Origin: Pseudoalteromonas arctica
GTDB lineage: Bacteria; Pseudomonadota; Gammaproteobacteria; Enterobacterales; Alteromonadaceae
Assembly (NCBI RefSeq): GCF_012927645.1
Contig: NZ_JABBMT010000014.1
Span: 1 to 64,000 of the forward strand
Direction: 5' to 3'
Length of the DNA stretch: 64,000 nt
A program made the translations under genes and the position numbers. The notes under the pieces are model-generated. The model was not told the origin of the DNA, made no database searches, and was given only the letters and a program-made list of their open reading frames with translations. Shown here piece by piece: positions 1 through 8,854 of the stretch. Numbering within the stretch: the first letter of the stretch is position 1; every line of letters starts with the position of its first letter.

Positions 1-416
1 ACAGCAAAAAGCCAAACCAATCGTTGATGAATTGTATCAATGGTTGATAAAGCACAAAGATAAAATCCCACCCCAAATGGCGCTAGGTAAAGCAATTACC
101 TATGCGATAAACCAGTTTGAGAAATTCCGACGTTACCTCGATGATGGCAGGCTCAGTATTGATAATAACCGAGCAGAGCGAGCTATAAAACCGTTCGTAA
201 TAGGGCGAAAAAACTGGTTATTCTCAAATACCTGCAAGGGTGCACATGCCAGCGCCATACTTTATAGTCTTGTTGAAACCGCAAAGGCAAATGATCTTGT
301 AGTGCATGACTACATCTCAACGTGCTTGCAACATATTGCAGAGCAGCCAAGTAACCTTGAGCCACTGCTACCTTGGAATATTAAGCAAGGCTAGGTGTCG
401 TTAGCTATACGCTTAC
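1..416 (+). mobile_element. IS66-family insertion sequence, right end only
   Basis: The window opens inside an IS66-family element. The transposase C-terminus is followed 19 bp after its stop by an end that reads GTAAGCGTATAGC on the minus strand, and GTAAGCG is the usual IS66-family terminal motif. The element edge is therefore placed at base 416. The left end lies outside the window. IS66 elements normally make 8-bp target duplications, so bases 417-424 (TCTGTAGT) should recur beyond the missing left end. Confidence 0.85.
2..394 (+). CDS. tnpC: IS66 transposase (TnpC), C-terminal fragment
   Basis: The frame is open from base 2, so the gene begins upstream of the window and about 130 C-terminal residues remain. 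The segment SIDNNRAERAIKPF followed by GRKNWLF is the conserved end of the IS66 DDE transposase domain and holds the last catalytic acidic residue. The stretch up to the stop matches the small IS66 C-terminal domain (ASAILYSLVETAKAN, then a PLLPW-type end). The protein cuts and joins the element ends. No frameshift is visible in this part, so the copy may be active. The family call is firm; the state of the N-terminus cannot be seen. Confidence 0.92.
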   Translation, partial: QQKAKPIVDELYQWLIKHKDKIPPQMALGKAITYAINQFEKFRRYLDDGRLSIDNNRAERAIKPFVIGRKNWLFSNTCKGAHASAILYSLVETAKANDLVVHDYISTCLQHIAEQPSNLEPLLPWNIKQG

Positions 417-571
417 TCTGTAGTTGCTATATCTCTGCGGACTTTTTCATCTATATAGATTAATGAGCGAATGATTTCTAAGTTGGCAATTGGTGTGCCA
501 TTTTCTGTAACAACCCCATTGACTTCTGGGCTTAAAAATACTTCTTTTTTCTTTCTGAACCAGCTAAACAT
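413..571 (-). pseudogene. DUF6795-type protein gene truncated by the IS66 element
   Basis: An ATG at 571 opens a 52-codon frame. The product begins MFSWFRKKKEVFLSPEVNG, continues through NGTPIANLEIIRSL and ends DIATTE. This is the N-terminal half of the small DUF6795 family as I know it, where a carboxypeptidase-regulatory-like beta fold begins with a 'SPEV..G.V..NG.P...' pattern. The family normally continues past 'TDE(N)G'. Here the frame runs into the IS66 end, and the stop TAA is formed by the GTAAGCG terminus of the element. The rest of the gene should lie left of the element. The family function is unknown. Confidence 0.72.
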
Positions 572-628
572 ATCTGCTCCTTGAGTAACGGCTGGAAAAA
601 CAATAACACAGGTAATCCATTTAATGCA

Positions 629-2641
629 TCAAAGTTTTATGAGTGGAATAAGGCTATGTTTTTGATCAGTCCACTGAGCTAAAGGTGTTTTTGAATTGGT
701 AATAATGGGTGATAAGTCACTAAGCGAAATCGAATTTAAAAATGCTTGGTTATTAGTCAGTACCACCCATTGCGATCCTAAAAGACTGCTGCTGTAATTA
801 AATTTCAGCATTGATTTATTAAAGCGCTTACTGTGTATTTGTAGCACAGGCATTAAATCTATATGGTTATTGGATATATGTAGGATCAGTAAACCATCGC
901 GTGTTAGTCGCTGCCAATAAAGTGCAAATGCTTCTTCAGTCAGTCAGTAAGTGAGTTGGAATTACATCACTAGAAAAGGCATCAATGATCAATGCATTCA
1001 TCAATGGTGCTTTATTATTTACTTCTTCTGTTAAGGTTATTCTACCGTCGCCAATGGCAACCTCAATTTGTGCAGAGCTATCTGCTAAATATGAAAAATA
1101 ATTTAGCGCCATGTTATAAACCGCAGGATTAAGCTCATAAAAACGGATTTTATCATGTTGATCGCCAAACTTTGCTAATACACCTGCCCCTAAGCCTACA
1201 ATGCCAATGTTTAAATCTTGCTGACTTTTTAGCGCTGACAGTGATTTTGCAATGCCAGTATGTTGATGGTAATAGCTGTTTGTGAGCTCCGTTTGTTTAT
1301 TTAGAGGCTCTGAACCATGAATTGTGGTGCCGTCGATTAAACGCCTTTCAGCGAAACTTGCGGTTGTTATGTCTTTTACAGTGACATACCCATAGAAGTT
1401 TCTCTCAGAGGCTAAATTGTATTGATTGAAATTAATAAAGAGGTAACCGTAACTTGCCCCCCAAACAATCAGCGTGGCGAGTAAAGCGGTTTTATAAAGC
1501 GTTGATAGGCGCTTTGTTTGTGTGAATTGTGTATAGATAAATAGCATGAGTAATGCAGCTAACGCGACAATATATTCTGTTATTTGTTCAAATAGCATAG
1601 GAGCGAGTATTGCACTGAGTAAACTACCAAGCACACCACCTAAGGCTATATATAAGTAAAATACTGTAAGCAGCGAGCTATCTGGCGCGAGCTTACGCAA
1701 TTCACCATGACAAATCATAGAAACAGTAAATAAAATAAAACTATAAATTAACAGCTGGGCTAGGGCATTAAATTGGCTTCCGAGGAAAACATAATAAGCC
1801 CTGCAAATACGCTAAGCATAAGTAAATATGTCCAATGAGCGCGATTATAGTTTTTTGCGGCAGCAAAAGTATAACTGAAGGTCAGCAAATAAATTGCCAA
1901 TGGTAATGCCCAAATCAACGGCATGGGCGGGATGTTAATGCTGATCATCTGCGTGGTTGCAATTAACATAATTGAACTGGTTGCAGAGAATGCAATCCAA
2001 AGTAAGTTAGGTTTGATCAGCAAGTTAGTTTTTGGTTTTAAAATTATTTGCTTTGTAAGCTGACCATGTTTAAACAAAACATAAATCAAGCACAGCAACA
2101 GCGCACTGTAAGTAAATAACCCCGTTTTCCAATAGTGCTTTTGTTCATTGATTGAAAATGCCACTTCAAAAATAAAGGGGTAGCTTATTAGAGCTATCAG
2201 TGAGCCTAGGTTAGAAAGTGAATACCAATGGTATGGTACTTTTGCATTGGTTGATTCAATATACCAACGTTGCAAAAGCACGCTGGTGGCACTAAGCAAC
2301 ATAAAAATCAGGCCTACTTGGACAAACAATTTGGCGATCACCGACCAAGTCGGTGACAGTGATAAAAAAACAGTGAAATCAAAATCACTGAAGGTGATCA
2401 TAGTGGCTAAAACTATTAATAATGTATGAGTGAGTAGTTGTTGCTTGAGTTGATAACGGCTTAACAAATGGGCATATAAATAGCCCAGTAAGAGCATGCT
2501 TTGATAAAACAACAGACTGCTTGACCACACTGAAGCGCCACCACCAAACTCAGGCAGTAGTTCTTTTGATAAGATAGGTTGAATTTGAAATAGCAAAAAC
2601 GCGCTAATAAAAATAATGAATGTAGATAATATCCGTTGCAT
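629..2641 (-). pseudogene. Spermidine-synthase-like membrane protein gene, broken by two frameshifts
   Basis: Three consecutive minus-strand frames form one protein of about 670 residues. Bases 2641-1760 encode an N-terminal block of hydrophobic helices starting MQRILSTFIIF. Around 1775-1795 the frame changes, and it resumes as GSQFNALAQLLIYSFILF through a methyltransferase-like domain with IGIVGLGAGVLAKFG (SAM loop), RFYELNP and IIDAFSSDVIPTHLLT. Near 937-948 a (CTGA)3 run shifts the frame again, and the last part reads EEAFALYWQRLTRDGLLILHIS to a stop at 629. This architecture matches fused transporter-like/polyamine-aminopropyltransferase proteins; the family's substrates are mostly untested. 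Each junction rejoins with a single indel, so the loss is recent, phase-variable, or a sequencing error. Confidence 0.82.
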
Positions 2642-2770
2642 CTTTTTTATTACTTAGTAACAGGTGCACGAACCATCAACTTAACTAATGAAGTCAGCAA
2701 TGTAATAACCCTTGAGTTTATCTTAATAAAATCTTAAGCTATGATTTATATATATTTATTGGAGTTTTAA
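2642..2770. promoter_or_regulatory. Divergent intergenic region between the pseudogene and the ToxR-like regulator
   Basis: This AT-rich 129-bp gap must carry both promoters. A GGAG ribosome-binding site at 2761-2764 sets the GTG start at 2771. I could not pick -35/-10 boxes with confidence. Confidence 0.4.
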
Positions 2771-4768
2771 GTGACTGGGTTTCGTATAGGGAATTTTACT
2801 GTTGATGTTAGTCGGTGTAAAATTTCATCCGTTGAAAGTGAACAAGTTGTCGAACCTAAGGTCATGGATGTACTCCAATTTTTGTACTCCAAACGGGGTA
2901 ATGTCGTTAGCCAAGAAGAAATTTTTGCAGCAGTGTGGCCAAATTCAGTATTTAGCCCAAGCAATGTGCAGCGCAATATTGCACTGCTGAGAAAAGCATT
3001 AAATGAAGATTCTAAAAATCCCAAATTCATTATTACCCACCCGAAACGGGGTTATTGCCTTGCACTTGATGAAGAGAAACCACAAACAGTAACGAGAGCA
3101 ATACTGATTTTTACGACTGTAATACTACTGTGTTTAATTGGCGGCTGGCTGAGCTTGGATCAAGAAGCAGTAAAAACAGATTTTTCGGTACTGGTGCCTA
3201 TTACGTCAAATGAAGCAAATGAATCCTATCTGTCGCAATCTCATAACGGCAAGTATCTAGCATTTGTTCGCGGCGATGATAACAACCAGCATATTTGGCT
3301 AAAAGAATTAGCGACAGGGAAAGAGGTACAGTTATCCCAATATCCATCGACCTACTCTAGTCTAGGGTGGAGTGCGGATAATCGTGCATTGGCTTTTATA
3401 GAAAAACAAAATGATATTAGCCAATTAGCGTATTTTAATCTAGATATGGTAAATCTAACGAGTTTAAATTATGCTAAGGTACTGGAACTTAAAGAATATT
3501 TAGTTACTAGCCAGCAATTACAATGGACTAATAACAATCAGATTTACTTTATTGAACAACGAAAACACAAAAATGACACACAACTTTCGACAGTCAATAT
3601 AGAAACCAAACAAAAACAGGTAATTAAAGCCTCTGATGGGCAAGACTGGTTAAAGTTACATGCGTTGTCGCCAGATCAAACGCAATTAGCGCTTGGTTAT
3701 GAAGCAGGACAAAATAACTACCGTATTGAAATACTGAATTTAACGGATAATAGTAGCAAAGCAATTGCCGTTATCGAAGATGGTATTCACGGGCTTAGTT
3801 GGCATCCAAGCGGTGAATACTTGCTGATAAGCAACACCAATAACCTATTACTTATTGATCGCCAGGGTAACTCAACGGATATCGCTTTTAATAACTATAA
3901 AATTATTCGTGATGCCAAATTTACACCCTCTGGTGAGGAGATTTTGATGGAATTGGTGAATGTTGATGTTGATATTTTACGTGCAACAAATACGGCCCCT
4001 CAGCAGTATGAAAAAATTGTTGATACCTCGTCGGTTGATTTTTTACCGGTGTTTTCAGCTGATTCAACTAAGTTTGTATTTGAATCCCATCGGTTTGGTT
4101 TAAAACAGTTATTTTTATATGAGCAAGGTAAACAAACGCTGATTTTTGCAAACCCAAATAATGAAGAGTTGTTTGGGGTGGTTTGGTCAAAAAATGGTGA
4201 AGAAGTGATCACGGCAAGTAAAGATAAGTTATTTCGAATAGCTTTAAATAGCGGCGATTATCAACAAATACCCCATCTTCACCATTCATTTTATCTCAGA
4301 GAAAAGTTTAATAATGAAGAGGCTATCTTGGTTTCATATCGCTCTGACGATGGCGTTACATTTCATCCTGCAAAACTAGATTTACAAACATTAAGCTTAA
4401 CACCATTCACAGGCCAAGGAGAGCGATTGGCTTGTTATGCAATGGCTTTAGATAAACACGATCAGATTTATTTTTCTAACAACAAACAGGTATTTCGACT
4501 TGATCAAGATGGCAATTTTGCTCAAGTATGGCACGCAGATGATAGTGATATTATTGGTCTGGCGGTCGATGAGCAAACATTGAACATTACCTCAGAGCAG
4601 GAACAGGGCTATCAGCTCACTCAGCTTAATTTACAAAGTGCCCGCTCAGAAATACACCATATCGAGAATGAGAAGGGTAATATGCTAATTAATGCCTCGC
4701 ACGATAGTACACAGTTTTTGTATCTCACTGAACCGAAAAGAACACGCACCTTGGTAAGGCTGCGATAG
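2771..4768 (+). CDS. ToxR/CadC-like membrane regulator with periplasmic TolB-like propeller
   Basis: This is a one-component regulator. Residues 1-100 form an OmpR/ToxR-type winged helix (EPKVMDVLQFLYSKRGNVVSQEEIF, then VFSPSNVQRNIALLRKAL and PKRGYCL, the wing). One transmembrane helix lies at about 109-128. Residues 130-665 are a periplasmic domain with repeated blades such as SHNGKYLAFVRGDD, LGWSADNRALAFIE and LSWHPSGEYLLIS, typical of TolB/WD40-like propellers. The DNA-binding domain is cytoplasmic and the propeller probably senses an envelope signal. Translation starts at GTG 2771 behind GGAG. The target is unknown; the divergent neighbour is now a pseudogene, so a local target may be lost. 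The architecture is common in Alteromonadales. Confidence 0.88.
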   Translation: MTGFRIGNFTVDVSRCKISSVESEQVVEPKVMDVLQFLYSKRGNVVSQEEIFAAVWPNSVFSPSNVQRNIALLRKALNEDSKNPKFIITHPKRGYCLALDEEKPQTVTRAILIFTTVILLCLIGGWLSLDQEAVKTDFSVLVPITSNEANESYLSQSHNGKYLAFVRGDDNNQHIWLKELATGKEVQLSQYPSTYSSLGWSADNRALAFIEKQNDISQLAYFNLDMVNLTSLNYAKVLELKEYLVTSQQLQWTNNNQIYFIEQRKHKNDTQLSTVNIETKQKQVIKASDGQDWLKLHALSPDQTQLALGYEAGQNNYRIEILNLTDNSSKAIAVIEDGIHGLSWHPSGEYLLISNTNNLLLIDRQGNSTDIAFNNYKIIRDAKFTPSGEEILMELVNVDVDILRATNTAPQQYEKIVDTSSVDFLPVFSADSTKFVFESHRFGLKQLFLYEQGKQTLIFANPNNEELFGVVWSKNGEEVITASKDKLFRIALNSGDYQQIPHLHHSFYLREKFNNEEAILVSYRSDDGVTFHPAKLDLQTLSLTPFTGQGERLACYAMALDKHDQIYFSNNKQVFRLDQDGNFAQVWHADDSDIIGLAVDEQTLNITSEQEQGYQLTQLNLQSARSEIHHIENEKGNMLINASHDSTQFLYLTEPKRTRTLVRLR

Positions 4769-4783
4769 TCTTGAAACACTTAT

Positions 4784-5322
4784 TTATACCCAAGATTCAC
4801 AAGGTAAGGGCATATCAGCGTGATAGTTAAATTCGGGACTTTTAACCCATACACCTTTACTTGATTGTAAAAAATAACCTTCTTTAGAGTTGGGCGAGCG
4901 CGTCGCTATCACCATATCAAGCAAACCTTGGTCGAGTTGTGCTTTGAGTTGATTAGTGGGTGCGCAACTAATTTGTAAATCAAGGTGTGCTATATACTGA
5001 TGTAATAAAGCCACAATTTTAGGTAATACAGTCCGTCCCTGCATAATCGTCTGGGCAGGCTAAGCGTACGCGGGTTTGCCCTCCTCCGATTTTAAGTTGT
5101 TTATAGGCTTCATCATGTAGTGCTAATAATTGTTTTGCGTAGCTGGCTAAGTGAACGCCACTTGAGGATAGTACAAGCTGTCAGCCTTGTTTGACAAACA
5201 ATGGATTATCCAGCTCTTGTTCGTGCTTTTTCATTTGCATACTCACTGCCGATTGGGTGCGGCATACTTGTTGAGCAGCGCGAGTAAAACTGCCTGTTTC
5301 AACAAAAGTGCAAAAAGTCTCT
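4784..5322 (-). pseudogene. LysR-family regulator, degraded remnant
   Basis: On the minus strand, FCTFVETGSFTRAAQQV and QSAVSMQMKKHEQELDNPLF are a clear LysR winged-helix DNA-binding domain. After FVKQG the next codon is TGA (about 5179-5181) where CGA is expected, and the same frame continues QLVLSSSGVHLASYAKQLL. Another frame change occurs near 5035-5045. The effector-domain part (VLPKIVALLHQYIAHLDLQIS, DMVIATRSPN) then stops at 4784, far short of the usual 290-300 residues. The first few codons are lost at about 5311-5322, where the sequence becomes the GST gene on the opposite strand. The regulator is non-functional. Confidence 0.85.
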
Positions 5323-5811
5323 GCTTTGATTGATGCTGAACTACAGGTATGGGATTCATTAGCAATTTGTGAATACATCAATGATGCTTATCTATCTAAT
5401 GCAGCCTGGCCTACGGATAGTGTGCAGCGAGCAATTGCTCGTAGTTTAAGTGCAGAAATGCATTCAAGCTTTATGGCGCTGCGTAATGAAATGCCAATGA
5501 ATATTCGTGCAACGCGTAAAGTTGAGTTATCGGCGGCGGCGAAAAAAGATCTCGCCCGTATTGATGAAATTTTTGCTACACAACAAGCACGTTACCCAAA
5601 TGCGTGGTTGTTTGGTGAATTTAGTATAGCTGATGCTATGTATGCGCCTGTTGTACTTAGATTAAAAACCTATCAAATATCATTATCCACTGCCTCTGAG
5701 CACTATTGTCAGCATGTTTTAAGTTGTCCTACATTACAACAGTGGATCATTGGATCAAGTAAAGAAACAGATATTGTTGCTTGCGATGAAGCGGGGGTTG
5801 ATGTTATTTAA
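5308..5811 (+). pseudogene. Glutathione S-transferase, N-terminally truncated
   Basis: The frame encodes KVSALIDAELQVWDSLAICEYI followed by an all-helical domain with WLFGEFSIADAMYAPVVLRL, the conserved N-capping and hydrophobic-staple region of the GST C-terminal domain. GSTs are about 210-220 residues; only about 167 remain. The first ~50 residues, including the catalytic thioredoxin-fold beta-alpha-beta unit and its Ser/Tyr/Cys, are missing. Upstream sequence changes directly into the antisense LysR remnant, so this is a deletion scar. The GTG at 5308 has no recognisable ribosome-binding site. The rest of the frame is intact, which suggests the loss is recent. Confidence 0.8.
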
Positions 5812-5845
5812 AGTAACTTGCCAAGCGCTAAAGTTATGAGGATGT

Positions 5846-6205
5846 ATGGAACAGATTAAATTATCACACCAAGCTGCTTTAAAGCGGTTAGAGAAGTTTA
5901 GTCGTTTTACCGACAGCAGTATTGGTATTCCTTTTACTCGGTTCAAGTTTGGCGTGGAGGCCCTGATCGGTATTCTACCTGGTATTGGCGATTTGGCTGG
6001 GCTTATTTTATCAAGCTATGTTTTGTTTGAAGCCCAGCGCTTAGGAGTCAGTAAACGTATAAAATTACGGATAGTGATCAATATGCTGATTGATTTTTTT
6101 GGTGGCCTAATTCCGCTTGTCGGTGATATTTTTGATGCTTACTTTAAAGCAAATACCCGTAACACCCGATTGCTAAAAAATTATCTAGCAAAGCAACAAC
6201 AATAA
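5846..6205 (+). CDS. DUF4112 domain membrane protein
   Basis: This 119-residue protein has two hydrophobic hairpins: FGVEALIGILPGIGDLAGLILSSYVLF and INMLIDFFGGLIPLVGDIFDAYF. The repeated 'G-x-I/L-P-x-x-G-D' signature is characteristic of DUF4112 proteins, which are small inner-membrane proteins of unknown role. The ATG at 5846 is preceded by a GAGGATG-like Shine-Dalgarno sequence. It lies 34 bp after the GST remnant and converges with the next gene, separated by 5 bp. Family membership is well supported; no function can be given. Confidence 0.85.
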   Translation: MEQIKLSHQAALKRLEKFSRFTDSSIGIPFTRFKFGVEALIGILPGIGDLAGLILSSYVLFEAQRLGVSKRIKLRIVINMLIDFFGGLIPLVGDIFDAYFKANTRNTRLLKNYLAKQQQ

Positions 6206-6210
6206 ACAAG

Positions 6211-6915
6211 TTAGTTGTTATCGCTTTGGAAAAAATATTCTGCAATCACTTGCTTTTGTTGGCCAAATTGGTCTGAAATGCCAATCCCTATGCCGACTAT
6301 TTTCCCTTCTGCTCGAGGCGGTTTAGCCTGCATTTGTTTATTTAAAATAGCCAGTTTAGGGCTTTTTTCGTTTGCTAATAAGGTTAGGTGAGGTTGAAAG
6401 TTTTGAAATACATTAGGACTACCATAGCGTTCAAACGCCATGAGTTTATTCGGATAGTTTTTAACCCAATCGGGTATGGCGGTATTTGGGTCACGTAATG
6501 GCTCTATCGCCATTGTTACTTCATCCGATAGCCTTTGCAGCTTTGATGAATACTGTAAGTTAATAAACGCCCAATTACTTTGTGTCACAGTAAAGCCTTG
6601 TGCTGTTATAGCAAACGCTTGATGCTGCTCGGTGATAGCTTTTACCGCACGTTTAATTGCCTCCTCAGACCCTTCAGTAAAATCAGTTAAATACAAAGTA
6701 GCGTGCACTGGCTTGCCTTTTTCGTAAAAACTGATCATTCCTTGTTTTTTTAAGGCATCACTGGTTTGCTCAACTAGATTAATGATTGGTTTTGAAGGAA
6801 TTGCAAACACATTAATGCTGATACTCTTTGCAAATAAGGGCAGGGGTATACTTATTAGGGCAATTAAAGAAACAAGTAAAAGCTTTGGTCGATTTCTAAC
6901 AGATAATTTCAGCAT
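6211..6915 (-). CDS. Exported 2H phosphoesterase-like (LigT/2'-5' RNA ligase fold) protein
   Basis: The 234-residue product has an N-terminal signal peptide (basic start, hydrophobic core LLLVSLIALISIPLPL, AxA-like site near residue 29). Two H-x-T motifs sit where the 2H superfamily needs them: HAT at residues 71-73 (VHATLYLTD) and HLT at 176-178 (PHLTLLA). They are about 105 residues apart and form the paired catalytic site in RNA ligase/cyclic phosphodiesterase relatives. The C-terminus (GIGIGISDQFGQQKQVIAEYF) is a typical closing strand. Export to the periplasm is unusual for a fold that usually acts on RNA or cyclic nucleotides inside the cell. The substrate is unknown. Confidence 0.75.
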   Translation of the reverse strand: MLKLSVRNRPKLLLVSLIALISIPLPLFAKSISINVFAIPSKPIINLVEQTSDALKKQGMISFYEKGKPVHATLYLTDFTEGSEEAIKRAVKAITEQHQAFAITAQGFTVTQSNWAFINLQYSSKLQRLSDEVTMAIEPLRDPNTAIPDWVKNYPNKLMAFERYGSPNVFQNFQPHLTLLANEKSPKLAILNKQMQAKPPRAEGKIVGIGIGISDQFGQQKQVIAEYFFQSDNN

Positions 6916-7171
6916 GGCTTTAGAATTTTATTTACTAAGTACAAAGATGGTAAAGTTTATTGCTCAAACAGTAAATAAAAGGAGATAGATTGCAGTAAAT
7001 AGTTAATTTTTGCCTTATGCATATTAATTAAACTTACGAAATAAAGAACAGCCAACAACGAGAGGTTGCCTAGCGGCTATCCACTTTTACATTCTTGCTA
7101 AAAGCCCGTACAATTCGCCTCGTTTTTAATTGTGTTAGCCGCATTTTAGTAAGGTAAATAATCAAATTTTT
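6916..7171. other. Intergenic region upstream of epmC and the 2H gene
   Basis: This 256-bp AT-rich region separates two divergently transcribed genes and must contain their promoters. I see no gene, RNA or strong hairpin in it. Confidence 0.4.
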
Positions 7172-7726
7172 ATGCATCAAATAGCCGATCTGATATCTAT
7201 TTTTGAAACTATCTTTTATCAAAGCCATAATACGCGTTTGATCAAAGGCGTGCATGAGCCTATTTACACGCCAGCTAACGCTGATACGCCGTATCATCAA
7301 ATTGTGTTTGCGCATGGTTTTTATGCCAGTGCACTGCACGAAATAGCTCATTGGCTGGTGGCGGGAGATAAGCGTAGGTTATTGGAAGATTATGGTTATT
7401 GGTATTGCCCAGATGGCCGTGATAAAGCGCAGCAAGCTGAATTTGAAGCGGTTGAAGTAAAGCCGCAGGCCATTGAATGGGCGCTTAGTGTTGCTGCCAG
7501 TTTTGAGTTTAATGTCTCGGTCGATAACTTAAATGGTGAGCAAACCTGTCGATTTGATTTCCAGAAGCGTGTACATCAACAGCTTCTACAATTAATAAAA
7601 AATGGCTTTAATCCTCGCACTACTGCTCTTTTAAAAGCGTTAAGCGATTTTTATAATACGCCATGGCCTTTAACTGCCACACAGTTTGTATGGCAACATC
7701 CTCAGGAGTTCAGTAATGCAGTTTAA
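7172..7726 (+). CDS. epmC: Elongation factor P hydroxylase
   Basis: EpmC (YfcM) hydroxylates the beta-lysylated lysine of elongation factor P, the last step in EF-P maturation. The 184-residue length matches the family. The HEIAHW motif at residues 56-61 gives the metal ligands, followed by the conserved LLEDYGYWYCPDGRD and QAEFEAVEVKPQAIEWALS stretches. The gene overlaps the start of the NAD-kinase-like gene by 11 bp, so the two are probably co-translated. The other EF-P modifiers (epmA, epmB) and efp are not in this window. Confidence 0.93.
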   Translation: MHQIADLISIFETIFYQSHNTRLIKGVHEPIYTPANADTPYHQIVFAHGFYASALHEIAHWLVAGDKRRLLEDYGYWYCPDGRDKAQQAEFEAVEVKPQAIEWALSVAASFEFNVSVDNLNGEQTCRFDFQKRVHQQLLQLIKNGFNPRTTALLKALSDFYNTPWPLTATQFVWQHPQEFSNAV

Positions 7727-8852
7727 GTTAGGGCTAATTGTAAACCCAGTAGCGGGGTTAGGTGGTAGCGTAGCACTTAAAGGCAGTGACGGTATGGCTT
7801 ACCAAGCAATAGAGCTCGGTGCTGAGCCTAAAGCAAATTTGCGCACCAAGGCCGCGCTTGAGGTGTTATTGCCTTATAAGGATCTGCTTAGCATTTACAC
7901 TGTTAATGATGCAATGGGCGAGAATACGGCCAAAGAGCTTGGTTTCGCGACTGAGGTTATTTATCACAGCGAGCGTTCGACCACGAGTTCAGATACTGAG
8001 CTTGCCGCTCAAGCATTTCAGCAACTGGGCGTAGACCTAATTTTATTTGCCGGTGGCGATGGCACAGCCCGTAATATATGTCACGCAGTGGCAGACACAG
8101 TGCCTGTACTGGGTATTCCTGCGGGCTGCAAAATTCACTCGGGCGTGTATGCTATTACCCCAAAAGCAGCAGGTCGAGTTGTTGAAATGCTAGTTAAAGG
8201 TGAGTTAGTAACCCTAGCTGATGCGGATGTGATGGATATTGACGAGGATGCGTTCCGCCTAGGGACAGTAAAAGCAAAACGTTACGGCGAAATGCAAGTG
8301 CCCAGTGAAGTACGTTATGTACAAGCGGTTAAAAATGGCGGTAAAGAAACCGACGAATTGGTGCTGGCAGATATTGCCGCGCATGTTGTTAGTGAAATGG
8401 AAGAAGACACCTTGTATGTGATGGGGAGTGGTTCAACGGTTGAGGCCATCATGCAAGAAATGGGGCTTGAAAATACCTTGTTAGGGGTTGATTTAGTTGA
8501 GAATCAAAACTTAGTTGCACAAGACTTAACAGCGCAACAGCTATTAGCAATTACCTATGCACGCAGCACTAAATTAGTGATCACGCTAATTGGTGGGCAA
8601 GGCCACATTTTTGGCCGGGGTAATCAGCAATTAAGCCCCGCACTCATTCGCGCTATTGGTAAAGACAATATTATCGTTGTAGCTACCAAAACTAAATTAC
8701 AGGCCTTAAATGGCCGACCGCTGATTGCCGATACCGGTGATAGCGAATTAGATGATCAATTAAGCGGTTATATTCGGGTAACAACCGGATTTAACGACCA
8801 TGTTATGTACGCTGTGGGTCACCAAGATACCCTGCAAGCACAGGAGAAGTAA
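7716..8852 (+). CDS. ATP-NAD kinase family protein
   Basis: The start is ATG 7716, preceded by AGGAG at 7704-7708, giving 378 residues beginning MQFKLGLIVNPVAGLGGSVA. The segment LILFAGGDGTARNI is the diagnostic GGDG motif of NAD kinase/diacylglycerol-kinase-like enzymes, followed by VLGIPAGCKIHSGVYA. These long ATP-NAD kinase family proteins differ from NadK (about 290 residues) and often sit beside epmC and yfcL in gammaproteobacteria. NAD or a related phosphoryl acceptor is the likely substrate, but this is inferred. The gene overlaps epmC by 11 bp and ends 2 bp before yfcL. Confidence 0.88.
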   Translation: MQFKLGLIVNPVAGLGGSVALKGSDGMAYQAIELGAEPKANLRTKAALEVLLPYKDLLSIYTVNDAMGENTAKELGFATEVIYHSERSTTSSDTELAAQAFQQLGVDLILFAGGDGTARNICHAVADTVPVLGIPAGCKIHSGVYAITPKAAGRVVEMLVKGELVTLADADVMDIDEDAFRLGTVKAKRYGEMQVPSEVRYVQAVKNGGKETDELVLADIAAHVVSEMEEDTLYVMGSGSTVEAIMQEMGLENTLLGVDLVENQNLVAQDLTAQQLLAITYARSTKLVITLIGGQGHIFGRGNQQLSPALIRAIGKDNIIVVATKTKLQALNGRPLIADTGDSELDDQLSGYIRVTTGFNDHVMYAVGHQDTLQAQEK

Positions 8853-8854
8853 AA

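Noticed and set aside
7070..7351. 93-residue minus-strand frame upstream of and across the epmC start
   Set aside because: It overlaps conserved epmC codons and has a basic, composition-biased product typical of a shadow frame.
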